A DNA stretch of 64,000 nt from Hemileia vastatrix (Eukaryota > Basidiomycota > Pucciniomycetes > Pucciniales > Zaghouaniaceae): positions 35,895,183 to 35,959,182 of the forward strand of contig JASXTE010000002.1 of NCBI GenBank assembly GCA_030280995.1, written 5' to 3'. This document shows positions 44,759-57,539 of this stretch, piece by piece. The position numbers and the translations under genes are program-made. Numbering within the stretch: position 1 is the stretch's first letter; every line of letters starts with the position of its first letter. The notes under the pieces were generated by a model. That model did no database searches and was not told the DNA's origin. It was given only the letters and a program-made list of their open reading frames with translations.

Positions 44759-46387
44759 AATCATAGAAGTTTCAGAAAATTCAGGCAGGCTCTTTACTAA
44801 AGGAAAATCATATTGATCTCTTGATAAAGCTGGGCTTCTCAAAGGGGGATTTAATTCATCTGGAAGAGGTTCATCAATTGGCCTAATTTTATTTGCTACC
44901 TTTTTATTTTTTTGCCGTTCCAACTTCCACTTTTACTTGAGATACTTGATCCATTATAGCTTTGCCATTATATAATTTGTCATAAAAATTTTCTTCAGCT
45001 TCAGAACCAGAATCAGAAATAGAGTAAGTTAAAACATGATTTTTTTTCAATATTTTCATTTTTATCATTACCACCCCCTTTTGCTTTGTTGAATTCATCA
45101 TATAATTTTACAACAGCTTTTTCCCCTTCATTTTCCACCATAAAATCACCAGTCAATAAAGTGTGAAGCTTAACCTCTTGCTGTAGGAATGAAATAGAAT
45201 CATCACAAATATTATTTTTTTGTGAATTAATTATACTAAGATTTATTTGTTGATTTTGATTTGATAATTACAGTTTATCCTCTTGCTGGAGGTTTTAAAA
45301 TAATCCACCACTAAAATCACCATAATTAACCAAATTTATTTTCTAACTTCTATCCAACATAATAAATCCCATCTTTCCCTTTGAACCATTTTTAATTTTT
45401 ATAGAATAATTTTATAAAGATAATAAAAATATAGAAAAATCAAACCCATAATGACATTTCAATGAAATATTAACAGAAAATAATTAAGAATCCACTTGAT
45501 TTATCTCTTAGTGAGCTGACCTATTGAAATCTGGGATCTATTCTTGAGGAGATATTGCCACATTAGAGCAATCAGCCCTAATTACACTTAAAAATTAGGG
45601 CCTTCATAAACTCTTGAAGGGAGTAAAATAATACAAAACAATCCAAATAAAAGATAAAGAAAACTCAACTGATTTAAAGGCATTTTATCCTCATTTTTTA
45701 GGAATTAAATTCTTAAAATCCCTTGGTTTAAGTCCATAAATTTGCCCAAAAGTCATTTTCACCAATTCCAAAAACCACAAAAACAAATCCTCAAAATTTG
45801 TCCTACCAAAGGACATAAAAATTAACACACCTATTTCCAAATTTTAGGTGAATCCAAAGTATTAACCCCATCTTTAAGCACCTCTGAACCCTTCATTAAT
45901 GCTGAAATAATATTATCCATCACATCCTCTTGACTAGCCTCTACTGGCCTTTCATACTGAAATTTCTTTTTAAGAACCTTGGCTCTGGACACCTCTTGGG
46001 AACCCACATTACCATCTTTATCTTCAATAACCCTAGCTCCATCTCCAACTTCTTTCACTATTGCAGATCCATTAGCCATATTCAACTTTTTATGAAAGAC
46101 AGTCTCTGCTTCTAAAGTAAAAACCTGAGAGAAATAATCCTCAGTATCCAACTCCAAATTAACCATCCCAAAATTTTCCATAAAATCTAAATATTCTACA
46201 TCAATTATAATAGCTTTAGTATCTACATAAAAAACTAATTTCCCAACAAATTCATCTTCCAAAACTTTATCTTCAGGTTAACCAAAATCTTCAGGAATAG
46301 CTGAGTCCAAAATTTCCAAAAAAGATACCTCTTCTACATCTTGAGTCAACAAAGTGTCTTCTCCTGAGTTTAGTTCAACAGTATTAT
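44759..46387 (-). pseudogene. Element A pol N-terminal region, decayed
   Basis: Minus-strand fragments: 46387-46278 and 46262-45831 (acidic, Val/Glu-rich, 143 codons in the second) separated by a stop, then 45101-44904 and, after a shift, 44923-44759 with K-K-V-A-N-K-I-R-P-I-D-E-P-L-P and S-R-D-Q-Y. The last block resembles the segment upstream of RT in the same gypsy lineage. Reading continues at 34147 when the 10.6-kb insertion is set aside. Upstream it is cut at 46387 by another CACCAC terminus, so gag is not in this window. Confidence 0.6.
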
Positions 46388-46660
46388 CACCACAGAAAAA
46401 ATGGGGGGTATTGCTAGCAATACCCCTTGCTTGAGCTCCGTTGAGCCACAAATCTATGCTTGAATTATGCACACATCATCACCATGTAGGAAATTGTTTG
46501 GCCTTACATTTAGTCAGAGATTTGTCACAGATTGAGCTCAAGATGAACCTACATTGATCACCATTTGATCTTGTAAAATCCTAATTTGATCATCAGTTAA
46601 GCTCCCTTTGATCTCACTTTGATCTAACATAAGCTTTTGCATATCCAATATGTCAACTAT
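46388..46660 (+). mobile_element. Left end of a further CACCAC TIR element, right end unseen
   Basis: Begins CACCACAGAAAAAATGGGGG, then GGTATTGCTAGCAATACC with GCTAGC 26 bp from the end, the same layout as the 34148 and 50814 ends. The next 250 bp resemble the left subterminal region of the 10.6-kb element (shared GATCTAAC-TAAGCTT-TGCATAT). The preceding triplet is TAT. No matching GTGGTG end occurs further right in the window, so the element either runs past 64000, which would place the dioxygenase gene inside it, or is truncated. Confidence 0.6.
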
Positions 46661-48331
46661 TCACTTTCAAAAAGATTCATAATGAATTTCACATGGAATA
46701 TTAGAAACGAAACCAGTAATTTTGAGTAAATGTCTCATCAAAATGATTAATCTACAACAAAATACCATCAAAATTCAATCTGATTACTGAAAACTTTTGT
46801 TAAAATGACTAATAGATATTTAAATTGGAAAATAATATTCCATTTCTCAATTTCAAATTCAAAATATAAATCCTCGTTTGAAATGTGAATTTTGTAGATT
46901 CCTTGCCTTCCTATATTATGAGTAATATTTGAGGTATTTTACACCTTTCTAAATATGGTGTTGTGCTGCTAGAAATTATCTCTGTTTCAATTCAACTTTA
47001 TTGAAGCTTGAGTCCAGAATGATAAATATTTTATAACTATTTTGAGAAAAAAGTCACTAGTAATGAATTTAGCCTTTTATCTATCCTTTATTAAACCTCA
47101 CTTAATCCTACTTAAATCCAAATTGACCCACAAAAACCTTATTTGGGATATTTTTTAGCCCAGGATGATTCAAGATTGGAGCAAAATATTATTTTAAATA
47201 TCCAATATGCCTATTGATTAAATTTCTTCAAGCTTACTTTAAATTCACATTAACATTAACTTTCACAGGAAATATTAAACACAAATCTTGAAAATATAGT
47301 ATTTAAAATCATAATAAATATAATATAATATGCTTACAACAAAATTTTCTTTCTGGATTAATTGAAACAAAAAATTGTTCATTTGTGAAAATAGAAAAAA
47401 TACTATCCATCCTGAATTTAGAATTCATTTTTAAAAATTTAATGCCCCCTCACTTTCAAGTTTATCATGTATTTCGAAAATTATATTTTTAATAATTTTG
47501 TGAATAGTACACCTGAGATATAAACTTGGGGATATCAAAAACTAAAACATCAGCAAATTGAAATGTTTTTTATTGTTATGAAGGGAAATAATGATTGAAA
47601 AACACCATTAGAGCAAGTTTGATTTTGAATAATAGGCATACTTTCTCATGTAAATTTCAATAAAAATAATTTTTATTCTTACTTAAGTTGCGGTGGATAC
47701 ATTTGAGCTCAAAAAGAATTAAAATTGATAAAATAAGACTTCTATAGTTCATATTCAAAAATGAAATCACCCTTCATTATCTACCTGTAAACTATTTTAA
47801 ATTGAATAATTTCAAAGTCAGTATATACTGATGTTATTTTTTCTTCTAAAAAATTTATTATATAGATTAATAGTCATAAACAGTTGACATAGATGTTAAA
47901 TTTATATAAGCAATCTTTAATTCATAAAATGATAAAACTATCTTTTATGTAAAAAGTGATGAAGGAAAAAAATATTATTAAATTTTTGATGCACTATCAA
48001 TAAAATTGAAGATAGAGCATATCAAAAGTTTAAACTTAATTTCAATTTTGATATCATCATTTTATTTTATTTTACTTGAGTAGAAAACAGATTTTAAATC
48101 TCAATATAATTTTAAATCCCATTAGTTTGTAGATTTCAACATTTGAAACTATGAAATAAATATTTATGAAAGAATTTTACAATATTTGCCCTTCTAAAAA
48201 CTCATAAATCCAACTTCAAATCTTCTAACCTTCACAAGTAACCACAATGCATTCTGAAAATACTCTATATTTAAATAATTAAAGGTAAATAAAATTATGT
48301 TTTTATTCTTTATTTCAATTTTTGATAAATA

Positions 48332-48362
<31 letters not shown>

Positions 48363-50070
48363 ATTTCTTAAAAAGTCTAAGAGGGAACTTAATAGTGGTT
48401 TTGGCATTAGATATATAGATTCAACTTTCAAAAAATTTGTTTGGAATAAATTACAAAGACAAAAAGGATATATTTTGATGAAAGAATACTGATTTAGGTT
48501 CTCTTAAAATATTATTAACCATTTTTATGGAATATTAATCCATGGTTATCATTCTTTATGATATTATCATAGAATTTTTTCCTTTTTTAATATAATGATT
48601 TTCTATTGTGTGGTATGTAGGCTAAGATAAGTTTAAAAGATTTATTGAAGATATATATACCAGAAACAGTATAATCTGTAGATTTATAACTATAACTTAC
48701 TTTTCTGATGTTTTACATCATTGATAAGTAGCTCATGCATTACACAAGTAAATAATTATAGTCTCTGGAAATAATTCCTTGTGAATTTCAAATTTTTTGT
48801 TATTCTTAAAATCATTACTCAAATAAACTAAAATTTCTTCAAATATTGATTGAAAGAAGGAGTTACAAAATCTTATTTTGTAGTTATAAAAGTTTGAGTT
48901 ATTTTTCATATTATCAAGTATAATGAACATTTGTAAATTTTAACTTGAAAACTAGTGATCATAGCAAAGTAATACTGGAAGAATCAGATAAAAAGGGTGG
49001 AATAAAGTCATAGCACAACAGGAAATGATACAAAATTGTTGATTTTTATCTCATAAAATTCAACTTATTTTTAACATATTTTACCACCTTTAGATAATGT
49101 TTAGTGGATTTTAACATTATTATAACAAGCAAACTTAACAATGTTTTGATTTTTTTAACAAAAATAAATATTGTTAGATCATTTTTTTAAAAAATATGAC
49201 TTATTTTTATGCTTTATCTACAATAGTTAGTAGTTTTTTTTGCAGAAATTACTTGTTTTGATATTCTATTTTTGAATTTTTTAAGAGACTTCATTGCATT
49301 AAAGTTTTGTAATAATTTTTCATTAAAGCATCATATTTTAAATCTAGAGAATTGGTTTTGAAATAATATATATTTTCATGTTAATTGACTCATTATTTTT
49401 GGATTGATAAATTATGTTAAAATTGGGATTGCTTATTTCTAGTGAGTGTACATCATAGTTTGTTTTCAAATCAAAGATTAATAAATGGTGAAATTTGGTA
49501 AAATTCTAAATATCTTTTAAAACTTTTTGATTTAAATAATGTTTAATGTTATGTAATCATTCTATAAGTAGAACACAGTTAAAATCTGATAATGGTACAT
49601 TGCTTTCAATTTCTAATACTAAAATTCTATTCTACTTGAAACAATGTAAACTAAAGCTTGGTATCTCATAAGAAACTCACAATTTTCAAAAATCATATTT
49701 CCAACTTTTTAAACATGATACACATTAAAATATATTTTTAGAATAATTTCCTAATTAGTTTCAAATACTAGAAAATAATGACCTCAATTTATTTTAATAC
49801 TTAAACCATTCTGATGAGTGAATTTCACAATCCTCTAAGTAACATATGGTTACCATTTATACACATATGCATGATTTCTCCTTTTGTTTAATTTTAGCTG
49901 AATCTAAAAAGTAAAATCACATGTTGAATATCATCTATAGATAAACTTCTTATATTAGAAGCTAATATTTCATATGAGAAATTTGTTATTGAGTTTGGGA
50001 AACATTAATAAGTTTTGGGTATTATAATTGAGCCATTTATTCAAGTAAATAAAAAAGGATGACGTTCTAA

Positions 50071-50113
<43 letters not shown>

Positions 50114-50810
50114 AAAATTAATTATATAGTAGCATTTAACCATGTTTTTATACTAATGTCATATAAAAAAAGGGATTGAACTAAAACTTTCAGTAACGAA
50201 AATAAAAATAAGATAAGTTAATATTCTTGTTTATATTCTCATATTTTTGAAATGGCTTACTTAAGGGAGAAAATTATTTGGTTTTAGAGTACAAGAATTT
50301 CTAGATAAAAATCTTCACAATATAGTTTGACCCTCTCAAAAAGAAAATTCCTCAAATTTTACTATCACATTTTATATATTTGTTAAGTAATAGAAAATGG
50401 AGTTGTGTCTTTGACAATGAAGCTTTAGAAAATGAAATAAATGATTTAAATTTATAATATAATTTTTGAAACAATAAATCATGTATTCAAAAAAAATTAT
50501 ATATCTTACAATCAAGATAACAGTATTAATTAAGCAACTCTAACAACTTTGGAAAGAAACAAGAAAAAAATAATTAGTAAAATGCATAAGTTATTTTTGG
50601 AATTTAAGGAAACTTAATAGCTCTACCTGTAAACTAGCCTTAAAGCAGGTTTGGATTTAACATGTGGAAATTCATACATAGTACCCTTCCATCATTAGAG
50701 CAGAATAAAATTTATGTAGTTTTATTTTTTTAATTTATAATAGTATTTTTATTTTTGGCTTTTTCATTAGTATAACTATATATTTTTTAACTTTTTTGTT
50801 TTTCATAACA
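46661..50810. other. AT-rich DNA without recognisable genes
   Basis: About 4.1 kb of AT-rich sequence with no frame longer than 65 codons. Contains TA microsatellites near 48331-48362 and 50080-50110. I see no second copy of it in the window. Confidence 0.6.
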
Positions 50811-50813
50811 TAA

Positions 50814-51644
50814 CACCACGCAATATGGGGGGCGGACTTGCTAGCAAGTCCGCAACCTTGAACCCTAATTCATATCTTTTTGAGCACACATTGAGGAAGT
50901 GATGAAACCATCATGAAGAAGTATTGAATTTACTTTGAACACAAATGGGGCTACAAGGGCTGGAAAGGCTGGAGAGAGGGGTGAGGAAGGGTGTATGGGG
51001 TAGCGAAAAGGTTGGGAAAGAGTTGGAAGGGAAGATTAAGGGTTCCGAGGCATTTTAAATGAAGAAAAGGGTCTGGGAGAGGTTGAGAGGGGTGAAATGG
51101 GGATCAAAAGAGGATGGCATACAATGGGGCTGGGAGGATAGTGAAAGGCATGGGAAGGGAAGACAAACATGTGTTGATAGAATTGAAAGGGATGGAGATT
51201 GGTGCAAACAGAGTGTGAAAATAGGAGGATGAACTCTGTTCTTCGGGCGAAGAACAGAGTTCACTTCCATAAAATATTAGCTGAAACAAAACAGAGTGTG
51301 AAAATAGGAGGATGAACTCTGTTCTTCGGGCGAAGAACAGAGTTCACTTCCATAAAATATTAGCTGAAACATAGTTTTCAATTCTGTAAAAACAGTTGTA
51401 GGTAATAGAAAAAGTCACTGATCTTCAAAAAATACTTTGCATTGAGTAGACTCATGGAATGATTTTTTCTGGCTTCCATTCAGTTATCCTCACACTTTCA
51501 CTATGTTTTCAATATAGATCCATTGTTATTTGTGTGATACTTCAAGTGAAAGTTCAGTATTACTTCAGTCTGAGTTCCATCTGATTTCCATCTGACTTCA
51601 AGTTGCGGACTTGCTAGCAAGTCCTCCCCCTATATTGCGTGGTG
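50814..51644. mobile_element. 831-bp CACCAC TIR element, copy 1
   Basis: Starts CACCACGCAATATGGGGG and ends in the inverse, with GGACTTGCTAGCAAGTCC in both ends and TAA duplications (50811-50813, 51645-51647). Near-identical to 63016-63846. It contains an 83-bp tandem duplication (51208-51373), each copy holding a 34-bp palindrome around TTCGGGCGAA (51230-51263, 51313-51346). No coding capacity; minus-strand frames of 61-71 codons are by-products of the repeat. A small non-autonomous (MITE-like) member of the group. Confidence 0.92.
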
Positions 51645-51647
51645 TAA

Positions 51648-53100
51648 GTTCAAAGCTGCACATCACTACTTCAAGATGAAACTCCATATAATGTAATCAA
51701 GGAATGATATATTATAATGAATTTTACTAGAGACTTTTCAAAAATGGTGATTAAGAATACTTATTATAATTTTTTAAATTTTTATTATTATTCTATCTCT
51801 TGAAAGGAGATGGCCATATCTCAATTTAATTAGTTTTTCTTCAGAAAAATTTATTCTTGATCTAAATAAAATTGCATCACTATTAACTAGATGTTATTAT
51901 ACAATTTTAACAATTTTTTTATCTGAACATAGTTGAAAGTATGTATAAATTAAAGTGTTTCCACATAGTCTTACTATTATCCCACCATTATTTTCACATT
52001 TAGATTTCATTATAACTGTAAAATAAGTTTTTCAATAATTTTAATAATACCTTAATATTTAATAATTTAGTTACATAGTAGATTTTTTATCCTTTTTTTT
52101 TATGAGGCTTATTATATAAACACTACTTTTAGATTTTATCCATTTTGATGTCTGATAATTTAAATTTTCATTTAACTACCCAAATTATATCAAAAAAAAT
52201 TCAAAAGTATATTTTTTTAATGTACTCTTTTTGATAAACTTATCATTTCTTATAGGTTATTCTTCAACTATTTATTGTAATTAACTACCCACTCATTTAT
52301 GGTCTGTTATTGTTGTTCATTACATACAGTTAAAATAAGGATACTCTCATATTATATTGGAGTTTTAAATTAAAAAGTAAATACTAGTGGCTGGTATTAA
52401 ATATGAAGTTGTTATAACTAAGTTGAACATTAATTAATTATTAAATGGCATTTTATATTACAAATTTTATTGAATGTATATAAAAATAACACTCAAGAAA
52501 TATATATAAGATATATATATAACCATTGTATATCAAAAATGAAGTACTTATCAACATGGTCTTTTTAAATGATTTTCAAATTTACTTATAGAGACATTAA
52601 TATTACCAATTCAAATTTTATATCAAATACAACAATATTATTATTTCATTTTTAATTATTTTACAAAAAATTTGAGTTTCAAAGTAATTTAATTCAGTAT
52701 TTAATGAATGTTTTTGAAAAATATTTTTAAAAATAGAAATAACCCCTCACAAAAAAAATATAATTTTTTTTACTTACAATTTGCACCATATTTCTACCCT
52801 TAAAATATTTGTATTCTTCTAACAAAAATATTTTTTAAATAAATTTAAAAATTTTTTCATTATTCAATTACAAAATGTCAAATTTATAATTTATTTTACC
52901 TTACTAAAAAATTTAGTTGAAAATTTAATTTTGTATTTCCAAAAAATAAACTTAAATGTCAAAAATTAAAAAAACAAAATTATAAATATAATTATGAGAA
53001 AGAGGTAGATTAAATTTATAATATTCATATAAAAATAATTCATATATTTTATGGTGTTTGAATTTTAAATTTAATGTATTAAAAATTAATTATTAAATAA
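51648..53100. other. AT-rich DNA without recognisable genes
   Basis: No frame of note on either strand; poly-A/T tracts and one TA-rich stretch near 52500. Confidence 0.55.
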
Positions 53101-53784
53101 CCAAGCCAAATGAAATTGGCTTGGATTTTTGGTATCACTAGCACTTATTTTTTTTCTTATACTCACATTTTATTTATTTATTTTTTTTTCTAGATTTCTC
53201 CTTTTTTTTATGATTTTTAATGTTTTTAAGACCAAAGTTGCTTTCAAACAACTTTGGTCTAACGTTTCTCTCACTTTCCCACCAGATTGCACCTGGTAGG
53301 GAAAGTCGCTTCCATTTTAGAGACCAAAGTCCCTTTCAGGGACTTGGTTTCTCTGTGTGCATTGCACAGCCAGAAAAAAACTGGCTGTGCAATCCACTGC
53401 ATGCAGCACATGCAACATGCATCGCTGCTGCAAGTAATGCGCATTGCATGCAGCAGAAATGCGTGTTGCAGGCTGCATGCAGCGCGCATATCTCATGCAG
53501 CTGACTTGATATCAGCTGCATGAGATATGGTAGCAATTGTGCAACGCGCGTTGCACACTGCTTTGGCCACCTCCCAGCCTAGTAAATTAGCTGGGAGGGT
53601 GGCAAACATTACAGCAAGCAATCAAAGTCGCTTTTAGCGACTTCGATTGCTTGAAAGAGACACTTCCAGCCAGGGGAAACCTGGCTGGAAGTACTAAATT
53701 GCAATGTAAGGGACCCAAGCCAATTTCAAAGGCTTGGGTCATAAATTAAGGTTTCTAAAAAGCAGCCAGTATAAATCTGGCTGC
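53101..53784. repeat. Cluster of thirteen different DNA hairpins
   Basis: Consecutive inverted repeats with 8-18-bp arms and short loops: 53101-53124, 53229-53260, 53273-53306, 53319-53354, 53361-53393, 53398-53482 (nested), 53488-53528, 53538-53557 (loopless, TGTGCAACGCGCGTTGCACA), 53566-53603, 53615-53653, 53662-53692, 53712-53740 and 53762-53784. From 53229 on most bases are in stems and gaps are about 4-20 bp. Arms differ from hairpin to hairpin apart from shared words (CAGCCAG, CAAGCC, ACCAAAGT). The region is far less AT-rich than its surroundings. Frames of 66-94 codons on both strands (53220-53536) reflect this composition and are not called genes. Confidence 0.88.
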
Positions 53785-54828
53785 AATAAAAAGTAAATTT
53801 TTTAAATAAAATACATAAAAAAATAAAAATGTGTTCAAATAAAATATACAACACTCTTCAGCCAATAAGAAACAGCCTTCCATTGTTACACATAGAAACA
53901 AAATCAAATGTTTCTTTCATCAACATTGGCCATGTTTCAATATTTTGAACCAAGTAAGATCAGGAAAAAGGTCACGGCAAAAAAATTGCATAATTAAAAG
54001 TCTCCCAATTTAATATGGTGCGGAGGTTCATATTTTAGAAATAGGTGGTGCACATTATAGTTTCCTTTAAAAAAATTCAAAAATGAATTAATTTTGGCGC
54101 AATGTAAATTTAAATGTGATGAGTGTATGTTTTTTAGCTACGTGAAACATGGTAGCTAGAATTATGTGGCGTCAATTTTTTTTAGATGTGAAATTCAGTG
54201 TTCCACAAATGTGCATCTGTACAACATGCAGCCAAGTAAATTCTAGCTGGAATTAGTATATGCATGGGAAAAAATGATCATGCTGTGTACAGCGCCTTGG
54301 CAACATCATTCTTGGAATTTAGATGAAGTTTATCATATGACTTGGTGAGCTGCATTTTTTTGAAAATGTGATCAGTGAAAATTCATGATATATACATCTG
54401 TTTGCCACCCAATTTATTTTTCCTTTCTCTTTCTCACTTACCTTTTTCAAAAATTATCAATCATATTTTTGCTTTATCATTTTGAATTATTGGTACTATT
54501 TTCTTGACCTTATCTGATTACCGGTAAGCAAATTTTTCTTGCTATTGCATTTCATATCATTTTGGTTTGTTACACTTTTTTACACTTTTGACAAGTTAAT
54601 CTAATGATTCTAATTCTGAATTTATTTTTATGGTATCTTTTACTGTACCCTTTCGATTCATTATAAAATAATTCTTTTTCAGTTAACTTAAAGTTTTTTT
54701 ATTTGTTTGTCAATTTACTTTTCTTTATTCCTTATCAAAAATGTTCAATTTATTTATCTAACCATTTATTTTTTAAAACAGTGATTATAAAATAAACTTT
54801 ATAATTAATTTTGATCAATAAGCTACAA
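53785..54828. other. Region upstream of the dioxygenase gene
   Basis: About 1 kb without a gene. It should contain the promoter of the gene starting at 54829. A C/T-rich run (TCCTTTCTCTTTCTCACTTA) at about 54419-54440 is the kind of pyrimidine tract often seen near fungal start sites; no clear TATA box is assigned. Confidence 0.4.
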
Positions 54829-56740
54829 ATGGAAGAAGATTTTATAGACATGTAAGTTCATGTTTTGCTTATCATTTTTCTATATTTCTTTAATACTTTC
54901 TCAACCATTATATTATTAATATGAAAAGTAAAACATCATCTCGTACTTGCTGAAAGCATACAGGATAATGTTTTGCTTTTCATAATAATAATTAGATTGT
55001 TTGTACTTTACCTTTAATTTATTGATTTTTAAGTTGTTTCAAAGTCTTGTACTTGCTGAAAGCATACAGGACAATGCTACAATTTAAAAATTAATAATTT
55101 ATTGAAGTATAACTTTCTAAGTCAATATATTGATCAGAGCAAGATTTTTCATTTTATATATGTGGATATCATAATTCCGTAAATTTTTTAATATTACTAG
55201 TGTATTGGAGTTATACTTTCATTATATTATTAATATTAAGTGTAGAGCCAAATCTCGTACTTGCTGAATGCATACAGGATAAAGCTATACTCTTTATATG
55301 TATAATTTAATAAAGTATACCTTTGAAACGCTTTCTTAATATTTGAAATAAAGAAAAAGTATATAAATTTACTAATATGTAGATATGCTAACTTTTGTAT
55401 TTCTAATATTGAAGATATGATAAAGTTAAAGGTATCATTGACTGATAATTGAAATTATGTTACTATTTTCTAATTTTTGATTTTTTTCTATTTTAAATCA
55501 AAATTGAATTCTCTTAGGATTGAACCATCAATGAGTAACGATTTGAAAAAAAAAAACGGCCAGGGAAGAACTCTAACAATAGGTGGGCAAAAGACATTGC
55601 TACTGGAATGAAACTTGTAAACGCTCTTGGAATGGATACAAACGGGAAGAAGCCACATTTCTATGCACGATCTTATGCAAATAATATGACAGATTGCAAT
55701 AATTATTACAATTTTTTTCCTGGATGTAGTATTTATAAACCAAAAGGTGTCTTAATACCTAATGTTCTTGTGCAGACTTTTGAAATTCATGAGCTCAAAG
55801 AACTAGATATGTTAGAAGCTATGGTGCGATGCATTAAGGATCTTTCTTACTGCGAACATGAAATTAAAAATAATGGTTATCATCAAAGAGCTGGTGGTTT
55901 TGGAAAAATGTTTGGTGGTGGCTTTATTTTAGATAGAAAGAAATCTTTACATATTCGTAAGTATCACTTTTTTTAATTTAAATACTGAATTTTTGAATGC
56001 TTTTCCTTGCAGATGAATACACTGATGATATTGTAAAAACGGATGAATATAAAAAACGAATGAAGAGGATTGCAATGTACTTTGAATATTTTTTTAAAAA
56101 AATATCATATGTAAAGTACAATGAGGCAACTAATCTTTGCGCAAAACTTGGTATTCCTGGATTTTCAAAAGTTTCTAGTGAAGAAGAGGGTGTACCGTTT
56201 GCTAGTAATTTAACTTGGACATCTGGAGGGAATGGTAATGGGTTCTCTAATGAGGTTCATCTCGATAAGGATGCAAGTGAGTATACTTTAGGAATATTTT
56301 TTCCTAAAGATACAGAAAAAAACACCATTCATATGAAGTATGATAAGACCCAACCACGACAAATAGGTGGAGAACTTATGTTTCCCGAAATTCGAAGTAA
56401 AATCAACTTTGAAGCAACTAATGGAATAACAGTGACATTATGGCCTGCCAATCAACTAAGGCATTTTACCTCAAGATGTCATGAAATTCCTGGCTTCACT
56501 AGGATAGGTTCTTCTATTCAAATCAGCACTAGACTTTTTCATGCTATAGAAAAGCTTAATGTTTTTGATATTGATATTTCAGAATACTTAGAAATTAAAA
56601 AAGAAAAATTTAGGTTAGAATATTTGATTAGTGCTTTGAGAGTTTTTTTGAAAAGAGATGACTTAATAGAGGAAGAAATAGAATCAGCAAAGTATTATTT
56701 ATCTAATGTTAAGACAAATCTAAAAAATCTAGATATATAA
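54829..56740 (+). CDS. Tet/JBP-like 2OG-Fe(II) dioxygenase
   Basis: Exons 54829-54851, 55518-55956 and 56013-56740, with GTAAGT donors and AG acceptors; about 396 residues if the A-run at 55546-55556 (eleven A) is counted one base longer, since the upstream frame (M-E-E-D-F-I-D, then M-S-N-D-L-K-K-K) and downstream frame (N-N-R-W-A-K-D-I) differ by one there. From ATG 55608 the rest is fully open, 358 residues. The catalytic double-stranded beta-helix shows the iron ligands H-L-D in N-E-V-H-L-D-K-D-A-S-E-Y-T-L-G-I-F, G-G-E-L-M-F-P, and a distal R-H-F-T with a following G-S-S-I-Q-I-S-T-R. This pattern matches the Tet-like 2OG oxygenases expanded in rusts and other basidiomycetes, expected to oxidise 5-methylcytosine. 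Convergent with the gene at 57540. Confidence 0.82.
54937..55290 (+). repeat. Three ~30-bp direct repeats inside intron 1
   Basis: Near-identical TCGTACTTGCTGAAAGCATACAGG-type blocks at 54937-54970, 55045-55078 and 55253-55290, with looser similarity on both sides. Each resembles a branch point plus acceptor (CTGAA ... CATACAG), so they could be alternative or decoy 3' splice sites, or a regulatory element. Confidence 0.7.
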
Positions 56741-57539
56741 ATATTAAAAATTTATATTATATATACACAACTTAATGCAAATTTAAACATGATAAATACT
56801 GGGAGTAGCTGTAACATTTTCAGTTTTGATAATTATAGTATTATCTATTTTTTTTATTTGTGAAATAAAATAATTTTTTTTCATAATATTATAAGAAAAT
56901 TTTATTTACTTTTGAGGAAATATATAAGTTGTGAAATCTTTAAATGTCATTTTTATTAAATTGGTAGCAAAGGTTCTAAAATAAAAAAAACTATAATAAA
57001 GAATTTGAAATATATTAGCCATAAAAATGTGCTTTTAATGCTACCAAATTAACTGTATAGTATTTTAGGTCAAACAGGCTTATTAATAAAAAAGGTAATA
57101 ATAAAGAGTTGAAGAAAGAATTTTGAATCAATAATAGATTAAATTGTATTTTTTTAAGAATGTACTCATTTAATTATTTAAATTGTTCTACTTCTGATTA
57201 AAAATGTTACAATCAACGAAAATATTTGTAATAAATAATAGATTATATAATATTAAAGGTAAAGTAACAAAACTAGAGCAGTTATCATATTTTTATATAA
57301 ACAATAAAATATTTAAGAATTTAATACAAGTATTTGAAATCATATAAGTAGATTTTAAAATCTTTGTTATTGCTGGACTTACAATAATTTTTTTTAATAA
57401 TTAATTTAGAAAATCATGTCAAAGGTTACTTAATAAATTTCAAAGATGGTCACATTTTTGACGTATTTGAAGGAAAATAACTTGAATTATACAAGATATA
57501 TCATATAGACAGAACTTTATCTATTTACATGTTGGAATA
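56741..57539. other. Intergenic space between convergent genes
   Basis: About 800 bp of AT-rich DNA holding the 3' ends of both genes. No gene, clear terminator or repeat is seen. Confidence 0.5.

Noticed and set aside
51055..51289. Minus-strand frames of 61-71 codons, repeated at 63257-63491
   Set aside because: Contained in the 831-bp non-autonomous elements and continuing across the palindrome; no domain or start support.
53220..53536. Overlapping frames of 66-94 codons on both strands, Cys/His/Ala-rich
   Set aside because: Explained by the locally lower AT content and inverted repeats of the hairpin cluster; both strands open equally.
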